This document shows positions 8,231-17,532 of a stretch of DNA of 64,000 nucleotides, one piece after another. The position numbers and the translations under genes are program-made. The stretch is taken from assembly GCA_963745595.1 (NCBI GenBank), contig CAVUYB010000007.1, positions 434,001 through 498,000 on the forward strand. Direction: 5' to 3'. The DNA is from DASZUK01 sp963745595. Lineage in GTDB: Bacteria; Actinomycetota; Acidimicrobiia; Acidimicrobiales; RAAP-2. The notes below the pieces were generated by a model. The model searched no databases, had not been told where the DNA came from, and worked only from the letters and a program-made list of their open reading frames with translations. Position 1 is the first letter of the stretch. Every line of letters begins with the position of its first letter.

Positions 8231-11200
8231 CGCCGGGCGGCGCCGGCGGCGGACGACGAGCAGCAGGGCGACGAGCAACACGGCCGCGACCACCGTGCCG
8301 ACGACGGTGACGACTAGCGCCGTGCCGGTGAGACCGCCGGCGGCGGCGATGACCGGCGCGCCCAGCGGCGCCGGCGGCGATGACGTCCCGGGCGTCGTCA
8401 CCGTGAAGACCTGGGCCGACGACTCGATGCCGATCGTCGGCAGCTGGTCCGGGCTGGCCGAGACGTCGCCGCCGCCGGCCACGAGCACCTGGCCGTTCGA
8501 GAGGACCGCGGTCGCCGCACCGGACCGAGCGGTCGCCATGGTGCCGGCGGCTGTCCACCCGGTCGTCTTCGGGTCGTAGACCTCGGCCGAGGCCACGCTG
8601 GACCCGCCGCGTTCGCCGCCGGCCACGAGCACGTCACCGTTGTGCAGCGTCGCCACCATCGGCATCGTCCGCACCGCGTTCATGCCCTCCGTCGTCGTCC
8701 ACGCACCGGTCGACGGGTCGTAGAGGTCCGCGTCCGCCCCGCCGCCGACCACCAAGACGTCGCCGTCGGGCAACCGGGCCCCGCTGGCCATCGACCGGGC
8801 CACGCTCATCGTCCCGGCCGGCGCCCATCGGCCGGTCGCCGGGTCGTAGCGCTCCGCGCCGGCGACCGCCCCGCCCGGTCCGTCGCCGCCCGCCACCAGC
8901 ACACCGCCACCGGCGAGGGTGGTGGTAGCCGCGAACACCCGGGCCGTGCCGAGCGAGCCGGTCGCCACGAACCGACCGATCTTCGGGTCGTAGACCTCGG
9001 CCGACCGCAGCGGGTGCAGGTGCGGGCCGACCCCGCCGGCCACCAGGACGTCCCCGTCGCCGAGCACCGCCGACTGGGCGTACCCGCGGGCCGCGGCCAG
9101 CGAGCCGGTGGCCGAGAACGTCCCGGTCGTCGGGTCGAAGAGCTCGGCCCCCCGCAGCGGCGAGTGGTCCGCGCCGAGCCCGCCGGCCACGAGGACATCG
9201 CCGTCAGCCAGCACGTCGGCCGTGGCGCCCACCCGGGCCGTCCCGAGTGTCCCGACGGCCGTCCACGCCTTGGTCGCCGGGTTGTAGACCTCGGCCGACG
9301 CCGACACCGTCTTGTTCGGGCCGACCCCGCCGGCCACCAGGACGTCCCCGTTGTGCAGCGTCGCCGTCGCGGCCAGCGCCCGGTCCTGCGGCATCGCCGC
9401 CGTCCCCGACCACCGGCCGACCGCCGGCCCACTGTCCGCCGGCGCGGCGCCAACCGTCGATGTTCCCGAGCCGGAGGACCCGGCACCGGTCGACCCACTA
9501 CCGGTTGAGGCAGAGCCCGGCGTCGCCGAGCCCGGCGTCGGCTCGCCCGAGGTCGGCACGAGCACCGCCGTCCCCTTTGTCACCGCCGGCGCGTCGGACG
9601 GCGTCCCGAGTGGTTGGACTGTGGCGGCCAGATCGACCGGCAGGGCTCGGCCGCCGTGGCCGCCCCGCGGGTGGAGCACCGCGTACCGGCCGGACGGGCC
9701 GTCACGGGCACCGCCCGTCGCGCCGCCGGCGCCGTTCCCGCGGCGCGCCGGGAGGCGGTGGACGTCGGCCGCCGTCGAGACGGCGACGTGGCCGTTGTAG
9801 TCGAACGTCACCGAGTACCCGTCGACCTCGATGGTCACCCCTGTGCCTGTCACCGAGAAGCCGGTCTTGCCCAGGTGGGCCGAGAACCCGGTATTGACCC
9901 ACTTGTACCGGCACGGATAGGGCCAGATGCCGTCTGTGTAGCAGGTTGTCTGGGCTACGTAGGCTGTGATTGTCAGGTCCACTGTGCCCCAGATGAAGGC
10001 GCTGAAGCCGGACTTGCTCAGTTCGACCTGGACGGAGGCGCTCAGCTTCCCGCCGACCCGAAGTGTCGGGAAGATCTTGACCGAGCCCGGCCCGAGGGTG
10101 GCCGTCCCGGTGAACTGGAACTCGAAGTTGCTCGGCGACGCCGCCAGGACCACCGAGACCGGGCCGACCGACAACGGCCCCACTGTGATCTTCGAGATTG
10201 TCGCGGTGAATGTGATGCTCGGCGGTGAGAAGCCGATCGACGCCAGGATGCTGACGTTGACGTGGAACAGTGTCGCCTGGAAGCCGAGGCTGACGCCGGG
10301 TGTGTAGTGGATCGACCCGACTGTCGCCCCGGTCGGGGAGAAGTAGAGCGACGCGTAATAGACCTTGATCAGTGTCGCTTGGCCGAAGGCGGTCAGGGGC
10401 TCGAGGGCCGGGGTGGTCGAGCCCTTTGTCCCGATGCTGAAAGCCAGCAGGAACGGGTCGAGGTTGAAGGCGAACGTGATCTTCGCTCCCGGCTGGTAGC
10501 CCGTCGTCCGGGAGATGACGGTCGGGAGCGACGTGATCGTGCCGGCCAGGCCGATGTCGACGAACGGGAACTCGTAGGTGATCCCGCCGGTCAGGGCGGC
10601 GCACTTGACCGTGAGCCCGGAGAGGCCGAAGGCGTTGGTCCAGCCGGCTGTCGAGCCACCACAGTTCCCGAGCGAGAGCGAGAGGTTGATCCCCGACGTC
10701 GACACCGTCAACTCGCCGCTGATGGGCACTGTCGACGCGGTGGCCGACGATGTCGGTGGCGGGACGTGGAGGGTGGCGGTGAGGCCGACGCCGAACTGGA
10801 CGAGCGACGGGGCCAGCTTCACCTGGAGGAAGCCGGTGTCGAGGTCGAGCGAGGTGCCGCCGGCTGTGAACAGCTGGAGGCCGCTGCCCAGCGAGATCGA
10901 GACCGTCAGCTCGTAGGTCTCGGTGGCGAAGTTCGCCGATCCGAGCGCGGTCAGCGCCGACCCGGACGGCAGGTTGAGGTTGACCTTCGACAGGGCTCGG
11001 CGGACTGTTGTGGGGAGGGTGAGCGCCAGGGCGAAGTCGAGGCCGGGGACCAGGTTGACCTTCTGGAGTGACGGGTCTCCGGTGTCGAACCCGTTGACCG
11101 TCTTCGACGCGTAATAGAGGTACGCGGTGTCCCCGTCGCTGCCGAGCCACGCCGACAGGTTCACCTCGGCGCCGACGACGAGGCCGCCTGTCTCGTCGAT

Positions 11201-14200
11201 CACCGTGGCGACGATGTCGAGGGTGCCGCCGGACGGCATGGTGACCTTGAGTGTCCCGACCACCTTGACCTGATAGGCCCCTGTCGACCGACCCACGGTG
11301 ACGGTTGGGGCCGAGAACGTCAGATGGCCTGTCAACGCGCTGAAGGCGAAGGCTGTCACCGTCGCGCTGACGCCGAATGTCCCGCTGGTGAGGTCGAAGC
11401 AGCCTGTGGCCGAGACGCTCCCGGAGGTGCCGGCCAACGACAGGGCCAGCGACCCACTGACCGACAGCCAGAGGTCCCCGACCTTCTTGACCGAGCAACG
11501 GCCGGGTGGGGCGCCGTTGCCCAGCCCGACCGAGCCGACGGTCAGGGTGACGCCGGGCGGCGACAGGGTGAACAGCGGGGTGCCGCCGACGCCGGACGCG
11601 GCGAGCTGGAAGCTCACCGTCCCGTTGGCGTCGGTGACGGTGCCGGTGAACGACGGCGAGAACGTGACCGACGGCACCGGACTCCACGACTGGGCGGCCG
11701 ACGCCGACACGTCGATGCTCCATGTCTTGAGCGACTGCAGCGTGCCCTGCACCGAGAGCTGGCCGAGCCCGTCGACGGTCAGGTCCGCCGCCACCGACAG
11801 CCCACTCGTGCCGAGCGAGAACGAGACTGTCGACAGCTGGAACGGCACCCCGGCGAACGGCGTGAACGGGCCGGCGATCGGACCCTTCGTGCACCCGGCC
11901 GGGCCGGGCTGGCAGCTCGAGATTGTGGCGGTGATCACCCCGGTTGTGGTCCGGTCGACCGTCCCGACCAGGCCGATCGACTGGCCGAAGACGGTCAGCC
12001 CGGTGACCGTGGCCGTGCCGCTGAAGGCCCCGCCCGACCCCACGGTGAGCGTCAGGTCGATGGTCGCCGGCGCGCTGGATGGGACCGGGATGGTGCCAGC
12101 CACCGACACGGTCAGCTGGCCGCCGGCGTACGAGAGGGTCGCCGATGTGACCGTCCCGCCGCCCGGCAGGGCGAGGAACGGGAACCCGGCGGTGGACGAG
12201 CTCAGGGTGGCCGCGAACGTCGGCGTGCCCGCCGGTGTCCACGCGGCCTGGAACGTAACCGCGTCGCCGGGCGGCAGCGTGAAGCCGACCTGCTGGAGGA
12301 CGGTGACGACGCCGGGCGACGGGTGATAGACGGCGAAGGCGTTGAACCCCTTGGCCAGGGCGACCGCGCCCACTGTCGGTGTCCCGGTCGCATAGCTGGC
12401 GACCGGGGCCGAGGCGTAGGCGAAGACCCCGGTGAGCGGGACCCCGACCGACGCCAGGCTGAGACCGCCCACGGCCACCACGAGCGTCCCGCCCTGGTCG
12501 CTCAGCGCGGCGGTCAGCGGCCGTGTCGCGGTGGCCCCGATCGACGGCACGACGGCGGTCGCCTTGGCTGTCACCGTCAGCGTCCCTCCCCCGCCGCTGA
12601 CCTGGAGGCTGGTCAGCGTGAGGGTCAGGCCGGTGACGGGGGTGACCGATAGCGGCCCGGCTGTGCCGTCGAGGGAGAGTGTGACCTTGCCCGCCTTGAG
12701 ATCGAGAGAGCCGCGGAACCCGGCCGTCAGGCCGCCGGTACCGCCGAAGGCCAGCGACCCCTGCACGGCCAGGGTCGGGTCGGTCGGGGTCACTGTCGTC
12801 CCGGACGCGCAGTGCGGGGCCACGCCGAACGTGAAGGCGAGACAGTCGATCGAGATCGTCACCCCGGCGCCGGGGCTCCAGCTGGCCAGGGCCGTCCCGC
12901 CGCCGCCGGTCGGCGGCGTCCCGCCCTCGATGTCGTAGCTGACCTTCGTCGCGCCGGCGGTTGTGATCGTCACCGTCCCCGACAGGGTCGGCTGGATCGT
13001 CAGGCCGGTGAACGGGGTCCACGGGGCGACCGTCGTCGCCGCCACCGTCGCCGTCCACGCCTGGGCCTGGTAGCTCCCGGTCAGCGCCACCGTCACCGGG
13101 TGGCTCCCGTAGCCGAGGACTGCCGTCGCCGCGAGGTCGAACGTCGTCTGGCCGCCGGACCGGGCCAGCGTGGTCGAGAGACCCTGCAGCGTGAGCCCGG
13201 GCACCGGCGAGTAGGTCGCCGGGGTGGACAGGGTGACCGAGCCGGCGATCGACCCGGCCGATCCGGTCGACACGGTGAACGTGGCGTCGAGGCCGGCACT
13301 GGCGAACGGCACGTTCCGGACGCCCAGTGTGCCGGCCGCCGTGAACGCACCTGTCGTGCGGGTGACGGTGACGGTCGCGGTGGCGTAGACCGTGGTCGCC
13401 GGCACGGTGCTCGGGCTGACGTGGACCGAGAGTGACGGTGTCGAGCCGGCGCCGAAGGTCAGCGAGAGCTGGTACGGGACCGAGGCGTCCGGCACGCCGA
13501 ACGGCAGCCCGGCCGCGGTGGCGGTGAGGACGCCCGACGTGACGCCACCGACCGAGCCGGTGGTGCCGCTGACCCCCGTCAGGGCAAAGCAGAGCTTCTC
13601 GGTCGACGTGAGGCCCAGCGAGCCGAGCGACCAGCCGCCCGGCAACGACAGCGTGCCGGCGGTCAGGCACACCTGGGGGCTCGTCCCGGGGCCCTGGGCA
13701 TCTTCGACGTACCCGGCGATCGACCCGGTACTGGCCAGCGTCGAGCCGAACAGCGACAGCGACCCGCCGCTGAACGGGATCGTCAGTGTGGCCGTGCAGC
13801 CACCACTGACCGGGCTGAGGTCGAGCGAGAGCGCGTCGACGCCGGTCCCGAGGCCGCCGACGCCGAGGTCGAGGGTCCCACCGGCATCGGTCCAGGCCGC
13901 GGCGAACGACGTCGAGCAGGCCGCGCCCGGCTGGAATGTCACGGGGCCGGCCGCGGCCGACGACGAGAAGTCGGGGCCGGACGACGTGTACGCCGCGCTG
14001 TACGGCGTCGTGGCCGACGGGATCGGCACGGCGCAGGTGGCGACCGCCGCCGACCCGCCGGCCGAGGAGAGCGGGACGGCGCCACAGGTGACGATCGAGG
14101 CGCCACCGGCGGAGAACGCCACCGTCCCGGTGGGGGCCGCGTCGACGCCGGTGGCACCGGGCGCGGTGTTGACCACGGTGGCGGTGATCACGATGGTGCC

Positions 14201-17200
14201 GGCCGTTGTCACGTCCGGTCCGACCGACGGCGTCACCGACGTGGGGGCAGCGGTGACGGTGGCCGTGGCCGAGCCGGTGCTGGCGGCGTATGTGCTCCCG
14301 GCGTAGGCATAGGCGGCGGTGACCGTCAGTCCGCCGGCCGGTTCGGCCGGCAGAAGGCAGGTGGCCGTGCCGCCGGCCCCGACCGCCTGGGCGGCGCACG
14401 CCGGGTCGACCGAACCGTCGACGGTGAACGAGACCGTGCCGGACGCGACCGGTGACGCCCCCGACGTCACCGTCGCCGCGGCGGTGAGTGGCACGCCGTA
14501 GGCGACGGTGCCACCGGCCGGCAGCGGACCGGTCGGAGCGGCCAGGCCGACGGTCGTCGCCGTCGGGAAGCCGCTGACCTTGAAGTACGCCGGGGCCGAC
14601 GTCGACGCGGTGGTGAGCGATGTCGCCGCCGGTGTGTAGGCGGCCGTCACTGTGTCCTCGTAGCCGGGACGGGGGACGAAGGTACAGCTGGCCTGGCCGG
14701 ACGGCCCGACCGGCTCCGACGAACACGAGCCTCCCCCGCTGGCGGTGATGGCTGTCACGCCCTGGTGGAACGTGACCGTCCCGCCGACCGTGGCGCTGCC
14801 GGCGACGAGGGCCACCGTCGCGGTGACCGTGATCGGCTGCCCGCCCGTGGCTGTCGCCGGGTGGGTCTGTGTCGAGCCGGGGCTCAGCGTCACCGACGTC
14901 GGGTCCTTGGTCGGCGTGTACGTCGTGCTCGACTGGCTCGACGTCCAGTCCCGGCAGGTCCCGGTGGCGCTCGAACAGAAAGTGACGCCGAACGGCACCG
15001 CGCCGAGCGCCGTCGGCGGCTGGTTGTCCGTGCACGTCGCCAGGCCACCGGTCACCGGCACCGCTGTGCAGCCGACGACGGGCGCGCCGTGGGCCGAGAA
15101 GGCGGCGACCCCACCCGGGACCGCTGTCGTGTGATCGGTGTTCGTGACCGACGCGGTCAGCACGACCGGCACGCCGACGCCACTCACGCCGAGCTGCCCG
15201 ACGGCGGTCATGGTGACGCCGGAACCGGCCGCCGACACGGCGACGGTGGTCGCCGCCGAGCTCTTGGCGTTCGTCTGGGCGTCGCCGGCGTAGGCGGCGA
15301 CCACCTTGGCTGTCGGCGCGGTGCCACCTGTCCCGGGGACGAATGTGCACGGCGATGCCCGGCCGTTGCCCAGTGTCACGGGTGCCGGGTTGGTCTGGCC
15401 GTGGCCGGTACAGGCGATGGCCGTGCCGCCGAGCCGGGTGTAGGTCACCTCGGCCGGAGGGGCGTCGCTGGTCGGCAACCCGCCGACGGTGGCCCGGAGC
15501 GTGACCGTCGTCCCGTAGACGACGTGAGTGGCGCTGGCTGTCAGCGTCACCGTCGGTGTGGCCTTTGTCACCGAGTAGCTGACCGGCCCGATCGACGCGG
15601 TCGAGTTGTCGCCCTTCCCGGGGAATGTGGCGGACAGTGTGTACGTCGTCCCCGGGACAGCTGTCCGGAACGAGCATGTGACGGTGGTGCTGCTGCCGGC
15701 GGCGGTGTTCGACGAGATTGTCTGGGTGCAGATGGTCGTCCTCGTCCCGCCACCGCCCGGCGCCCGGGAGAAGGTCACCTGGCCGGAGCCGAGCGATGTC
15801 GTCGCGTAGGTCGGCGGGACGACGGTCACCGCCACCCGCAACCCGCCGCTGGTCGTCACGTGGAGGTTGCTCAGCGTCGTGACGTCCTTGGTGGTCGTGA
15901 TCGTCGCCGTCGAGCTCGTGCTCACCCCGTAGGCCGTGCTGCCGCTGTAACGGGCGTAGTAGCCATGCGCGCCGAGCGCGGCCGGATCGTTGAACGTGCA
16001 CGACGCCGCCCCGGCCGTGAGCGCCACGCCGCTGCAGACCGCAGTACCTGTCGACCGGTAGAACGCCTCGGTCCCCGTCGGTGAGCCGCCGCTCGCCGTC
16101 ACCGCCGACCGCAGGGTCACCGACCGACCAGCCGGGACTGTCGCCGACCCTGTGACCGACAGCGACGTGGTCGTCGTCGCCAGCGACCAGCTCACCGTCA
16201 CCGCGGCGTACCCCGTGCTCTTGCCGGACGCTGTGTAGGCCGCTGTCGAGACCCAGCCTGTCCCGGCGACGTTACTGAGCCCGCCACCACCGCCGCCGCC
16301 GCTGGCATCGGTCCCGCCGCCACCCCCGCCGCCACCGCCGTACCAACCGCCACCACCACCACCGCCGCCGCCACCGCTGGCCGCGGCGCCGTTGCCGTCA
16401 CCGCCGCCGCCGCCGCTCATCCCCGACCCGGACCCGCCGCCTGTCCCGGAGGAGCAGCCGTGGCCGCTGCCGCCGCCACCCGGTCCCGATGTCGTCGCCC
16501 CGCCACCGCCGCTGCCACCGGGTGTCGAGAAGAAGCATGTCGTGCCCGCGCCGCCGTTGCCGCCGCTGGCCGGGTGGCCGCCGCTGCCGGCGCTGGTCGG
16601 CCCGTGGCCCGAGCCGTACGAACCGGTTCCGCCACCGCCCCCGGCGATGACGACCGCGGCCGAGCTCGACGTCACCGTGACCCCGGTCCAACCCCCGCCG
16701 CCGGACCCGTGCCGTTCGTGACCCGATCCACCGCCGCCACCACCCGGGTAGCCACCGGTGCCTGTTGTTGTTGTGCCGAGACCGTTACCGCCGGCGGTCA
16801 CCGACAGCGCCCGGTTCCAGCCCGCGCCGTACGTGGTCGTGATCGCTGTGAGGTCGATCGTGGCCGAGACGGTGCCGCCCTTGCCCGAGACCGTGCCTGT
16901 CCCGCCGCCGACCGCCCCGTTCGCCTGGACCCGCACGCTGGTCACCCCGACCGGGATCAGCAACAGGGCCCCGACCTCTGTGTGGTTGTGTGTCCCGTCG
17001 CTTTGGTACGTGCACGTGATCGTCAGCCCTGTGGCCGAGCAGCCGGACGGCAGCGTTGTCGACGCCAACGCGGCCGGGCCCAGGCCGCCGGCCGCCCGGG
17101 ACCCATTCGGTGCGGACCCGGTTCGGGGCACGACGAGGGCGGCGGCGATCGCCAGGCAGAGCAGCGAGACGCCGATCCCTGGCCCCGGGCGCGCGGCACG

Positions 17201-17254
17201 CCGCCACTTCCCGGCGCCTCGTCGGCGCTCCCCCGCTACCTCGGCGGGCCGCAT
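8222..17254 (-). CDS. Giant (~3,010-residue) cell-surface protein: Gly-rich, Ig-like, beta-rich, kelch propeller, membrane anchor
   Basis: Start taken at ATG 17254; an in-frame TTG lies six codons upstream (17272). Layout by residue: 1-50 long n-region and hydrophobic core GIGVSLLCLAIAAALVV (signal/anchor); ~85-345 glycine-rich domain like that of the 1-1928 protein; ~345-1110 several Ig-like (Big_3/5-type) repeats of ~100 residues; ~1110-2490 a repetitive beta-rich region with recurring FTPFAGV, SPVPGLTL and GSLALSLAGTSG phrases that I cannot match to a known family; ~2490-2600 Ser/Thr/Pro/Gly linker; ~2608-2945 seven kelch-type blades (GDVLVAGG..AEVYDP..W); then one transmembrane helix VVGTVVAAVLLVALLLVV and a RRRRRPAAR tail. 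The frame is intact over 9 kb. Inferred: a surface-anchored adhesin or glycan-binding structure facing outward. Confidence 0.85.
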   Translation of the reverse strand: MRPAEVAGERRRGAGKWRRAARPGPGIGVSLLCLAIAAALVVPRTGSAPNGSRAAGGLGPAALASTTLPSGCSATGLTITCTYQSDGTHNHTEVGALLLIPVGVTSVRVQANGAVGGGTGTVSGKGGTVSATIDLTAITTTYGAGWNRALSVTAGGNGLGTTTTGTGGYPGGGGGGSGHERHGSGGGGWTGVTVTSSSAAVVIAGGGGGTGSYGSGHGPTSAGSGGHPASGGNGGAGTTCFFSTPGGSGGGGATTSGPGGGGSGHGCSSGTGGGSGSGMSGGGGGDGNGAAASGGGGGGGGGGWYGGGGGGGGGTDASGGGGGGGLSNVAGTGWVSTAAYTASGKSTGYAAVTVSWSLATTTTSLSVTGSATVPAGRSVTLRSAVTASGGSPTGTEAFYRSTGTAVCSGVALTAGAASCTFNDPAALGAHGYYARYSGSTAYGVSTSSTATITTTKDVTTLSNLHVTTSGGLRVAVTVVPPTYATTSLGSGQVTFSRAPGGGGTRTTICTQTISSNTAAGSSTTVTCSFRTAVPGTTYTLSATFPGKGDNSTASIGPVSYSVTKATPTVTLTASATHVVYGTTVTLRATVGGLPTSDAPPAEVTYTRLGGTAIACTGHGQTNPAPVTLGNGRASPCTFVPGTGGTAPTAKVVAAYAGDAQTNAKSSAATTVAVSAAGSGVTMTAVGQLGVSGVGVPVVLTASVTNTDHTTAVPGGVAAFSAHGAPVVGCTAVPVTGGLATCTDNQPPTALGAVPFGVTFCSSATGTCRDWTSSQSSTTYTPTKDPTSVTLSPGSTQTHPATATGGQPITVTATVALVAGSATVGGTVTFHQGVTAITASGGGSCSSEPVGPSGQASCTFVPRPGYEDTVTAAYTPAATSLTTASTSAPAYFKVSGFPTATTVGLAAPTGPLPAGGTVAYGVPLTAAATVTSGASPVASGTVSFTVDGSVDPACAAQAVGAGGTATCLLPAEPAGGLTVTAAYAYAGSTYAASTGSATATVTAAPTSVTPSVGPDVTTAGTIVITATVVNTAPGATGVDAAPTGTVAFSAGGASIVTCGAVPLSSAGGSAAVATCAVPIPSATTPYSAAYTSSGPDFSSSAAAGPVTFQPGAACSTSFAAAWTDAGGTLDLGVGGLGTGVDALSLDLSPVSGGCTATLTIPFSGGSLSLFGSTLASTGSIAGYVEDAQGPGTSPQVCLTAGTLSLPGGWSLGSLGLTSTEKLCFALTGVSGTTGSVGGVTSGVLTATAAGLPFGVPDASVPYQLSLTFGAGSTPSLSVHVSPSTVPATTVYATATVTVTRTTGAFTAAGTLGVRNVPFASAGLDATFTVSTGSAGSIAGSVTLSTPATYSPVPGLTLQGLSTTLARSGGQTTFDLAATAVLGYGSHPVTVALTGSYQAQAWTATVAATTVAPWTPFTGLTIQPTLSGTVTITTAGATKVSYDIEGGTPPTGGGGTALASWSPGAGVTISIDCLAFTFGVAPHCASGTTVTPTDPTLAVQGSLAFGGTGGLTAGFRGSLDLKAGKVTLSLDGTAGPLSVTPVTGLTLTLTSLQVSGGGGTLTVTAKATAVVPSIGATATRPLTAALSDQGGTLVVAVGGLSLASVGVPLTGVFAYASAPVASYATGTPTVGAVALAKGFNAFAVYHPSPGVVTVLQQVGFTLPPGDAVTFQAAWTPAGTPTFAATLSSSTAGFPFLALPGGGTVTSATLSYAGGQLTVSVAGTIPVPSSAPATIDLTLTVGSGGAFSGTATVTGLTVFGQSIGLVGTVDRTTTGVITATISSCQPGPAGCTKGPIAGPFTPFAGVPFQLSTVSFSLGTSGLSVAADLTVDGLGQLSVQGTLQSLKTWSIDVSASAAQSWSPVPSVTFSPSFTGTVTDANGTVSFQLAASGVGGTPLFTLSPPGVTLTVGSVGLGNGAPPGRCSVKKVGDLWLSVSGSLALSLAGTSGSVSATGCFDLTSGTFGVSATVTAFAFSALTGHLTFSAPTVTVGRSTGAYQVKVVGTLKVTMPSGGTLDIVATVIDETGGLVVGAEVNLSAWLGSDGDTAYLYYASKTVNGFDTGDPSLQKVNLVPGLDFALALTLPTTVRRALSKVNLNLPSGSALTALGSANFATETYELTVSISLGSGLQLFTAGGTSLDLDTGFLQVKLAPSLVQFGVGLTATLHVPPPTSSATASTVPISGELTVSTSGINLSLSLGNCGGSTAGWTNAFGLSGLTVKCAALTGGITYEFPFVDIGLAGTITSLPTVISRTTGYQPGAKITFAFNLDPFLLAFSIGTKGSTTPALEPLTAFGQATLIKVYYASLYFSPTGATVGSIHYTPGVSLGFQATLFHVNVSILASIGFSPPSITFTATISKITVGPLSVGPVSVVLAASPSNFEFQFTGTATLGPGSVKIFPTLRVGGKLSASVQVELSKSGFSAFIWGTVDLTITAYVAQTTCYTDGIWPYPCRYKWVNTGFSAHLGKTGFSVTGTGVTIEVDGYSVTFDYNGHVAVSTAADVHRLPARRGNGAGGATGGARDGPSGRYAVLHPRGGHGGRALPVDLAATVQPLGTPSDAPAVTKGTAVLVPTSGEPTPGSATPGSASTGSGSTGAGSSGSGTSTVGAAPADSGPAVGRWSGTAAMPQDRALAATATLHNGDVLVAGGVGPNKTVSASAEVYNPATKAWTAVGTLGTARVGATADVLADGDVLVAGGLGADHSPLRGAELFDPTTGTFSATGSLAAARGYAQSAVLGDGDVLVAGGVGPHLHPLRSAEVYDPKIGRFVATGSLGTARVFAATTTLAGGGVLVAGGDGPGGAVAGAERYDPATGRWAPAGTMSVARSMASGARLPDGDVLVVGGGADADLYDPSTGAWTTTEGMNAVRTMPMVATLHNGDVLVAGGERGGSSVASAEVYDPKTTGWTAAGTMATARSGAATAVLSNGQVLVAGGGDVSASPDQLPTIGIESSAQVFTVTTPGTSSPPAPLGAPVIAAAGGLTGTALVVTVVGTVVAAVLLVALLLVVRRRRRPAAR

Positions 17255-17491
17255 CAATTCCCGGTTGGACAAGCCGGCAAACGCTAGCAGTGAAGTCCCT
17301 GTAAGAGCCTAATGAATGCGAGTTAAAACGGGCATTTGCGACAATGAGCGAACACTGTCCACAGAGCGCACGATGTTGGCGGGAAATGGACCGGTGACCG
17401 CTCTCGGTCGTAGACCGATGGCCCCGCGGCGGCTGCGCCTCGGGGCAGTGGTGATCGGCGGTTGCATCTCCGCTCCACGTCTGCAGTATTA

Positions 17492-17517
17492 TTTACCGAA
17501 ATGGGGATAACGGTAAA
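17492..17517. promoter_or_regulatory. Inverted repeat in the fic promoter region
   Basis: TTTACCG (17492-17498) and CGGTAAA (17511-17517) form a perfect 7-bp inverted repeat around a 12-base AT-rich spacer, ending 15 bases before the fic ATG. Position and symmetry suit an operator for a dimeric winged-helix regulator. Fic proteins with C-terminal winged helices may autoregulate, so self-binding is a plausible but unproven reading. The rest of 17255-17532 is non-coding and unusually AT-rich, and must also hold the promoter of the divergent giant-protein gene. Confidence 0.4.
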
Positions 17518-17532
17518 AAACCCACGATCTAC

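Noticed and set aside
9702..16001. 2,099-codon open frame in a second reading frame of the giant protein gene
   Set aside because: It lies inside the giant gene in another frame, is Arg/Gly/Asp-rich with no domains, and arises from the GC bias; the overlapping frame has signal peptide, Ig, kelch and anchor.
17316..17510. 64-codon ORF upstream of fic
   Set aside because: No conserved-looking sequence, no ribosome-binding site, and it occupies an AT-rich divergent promoter region.
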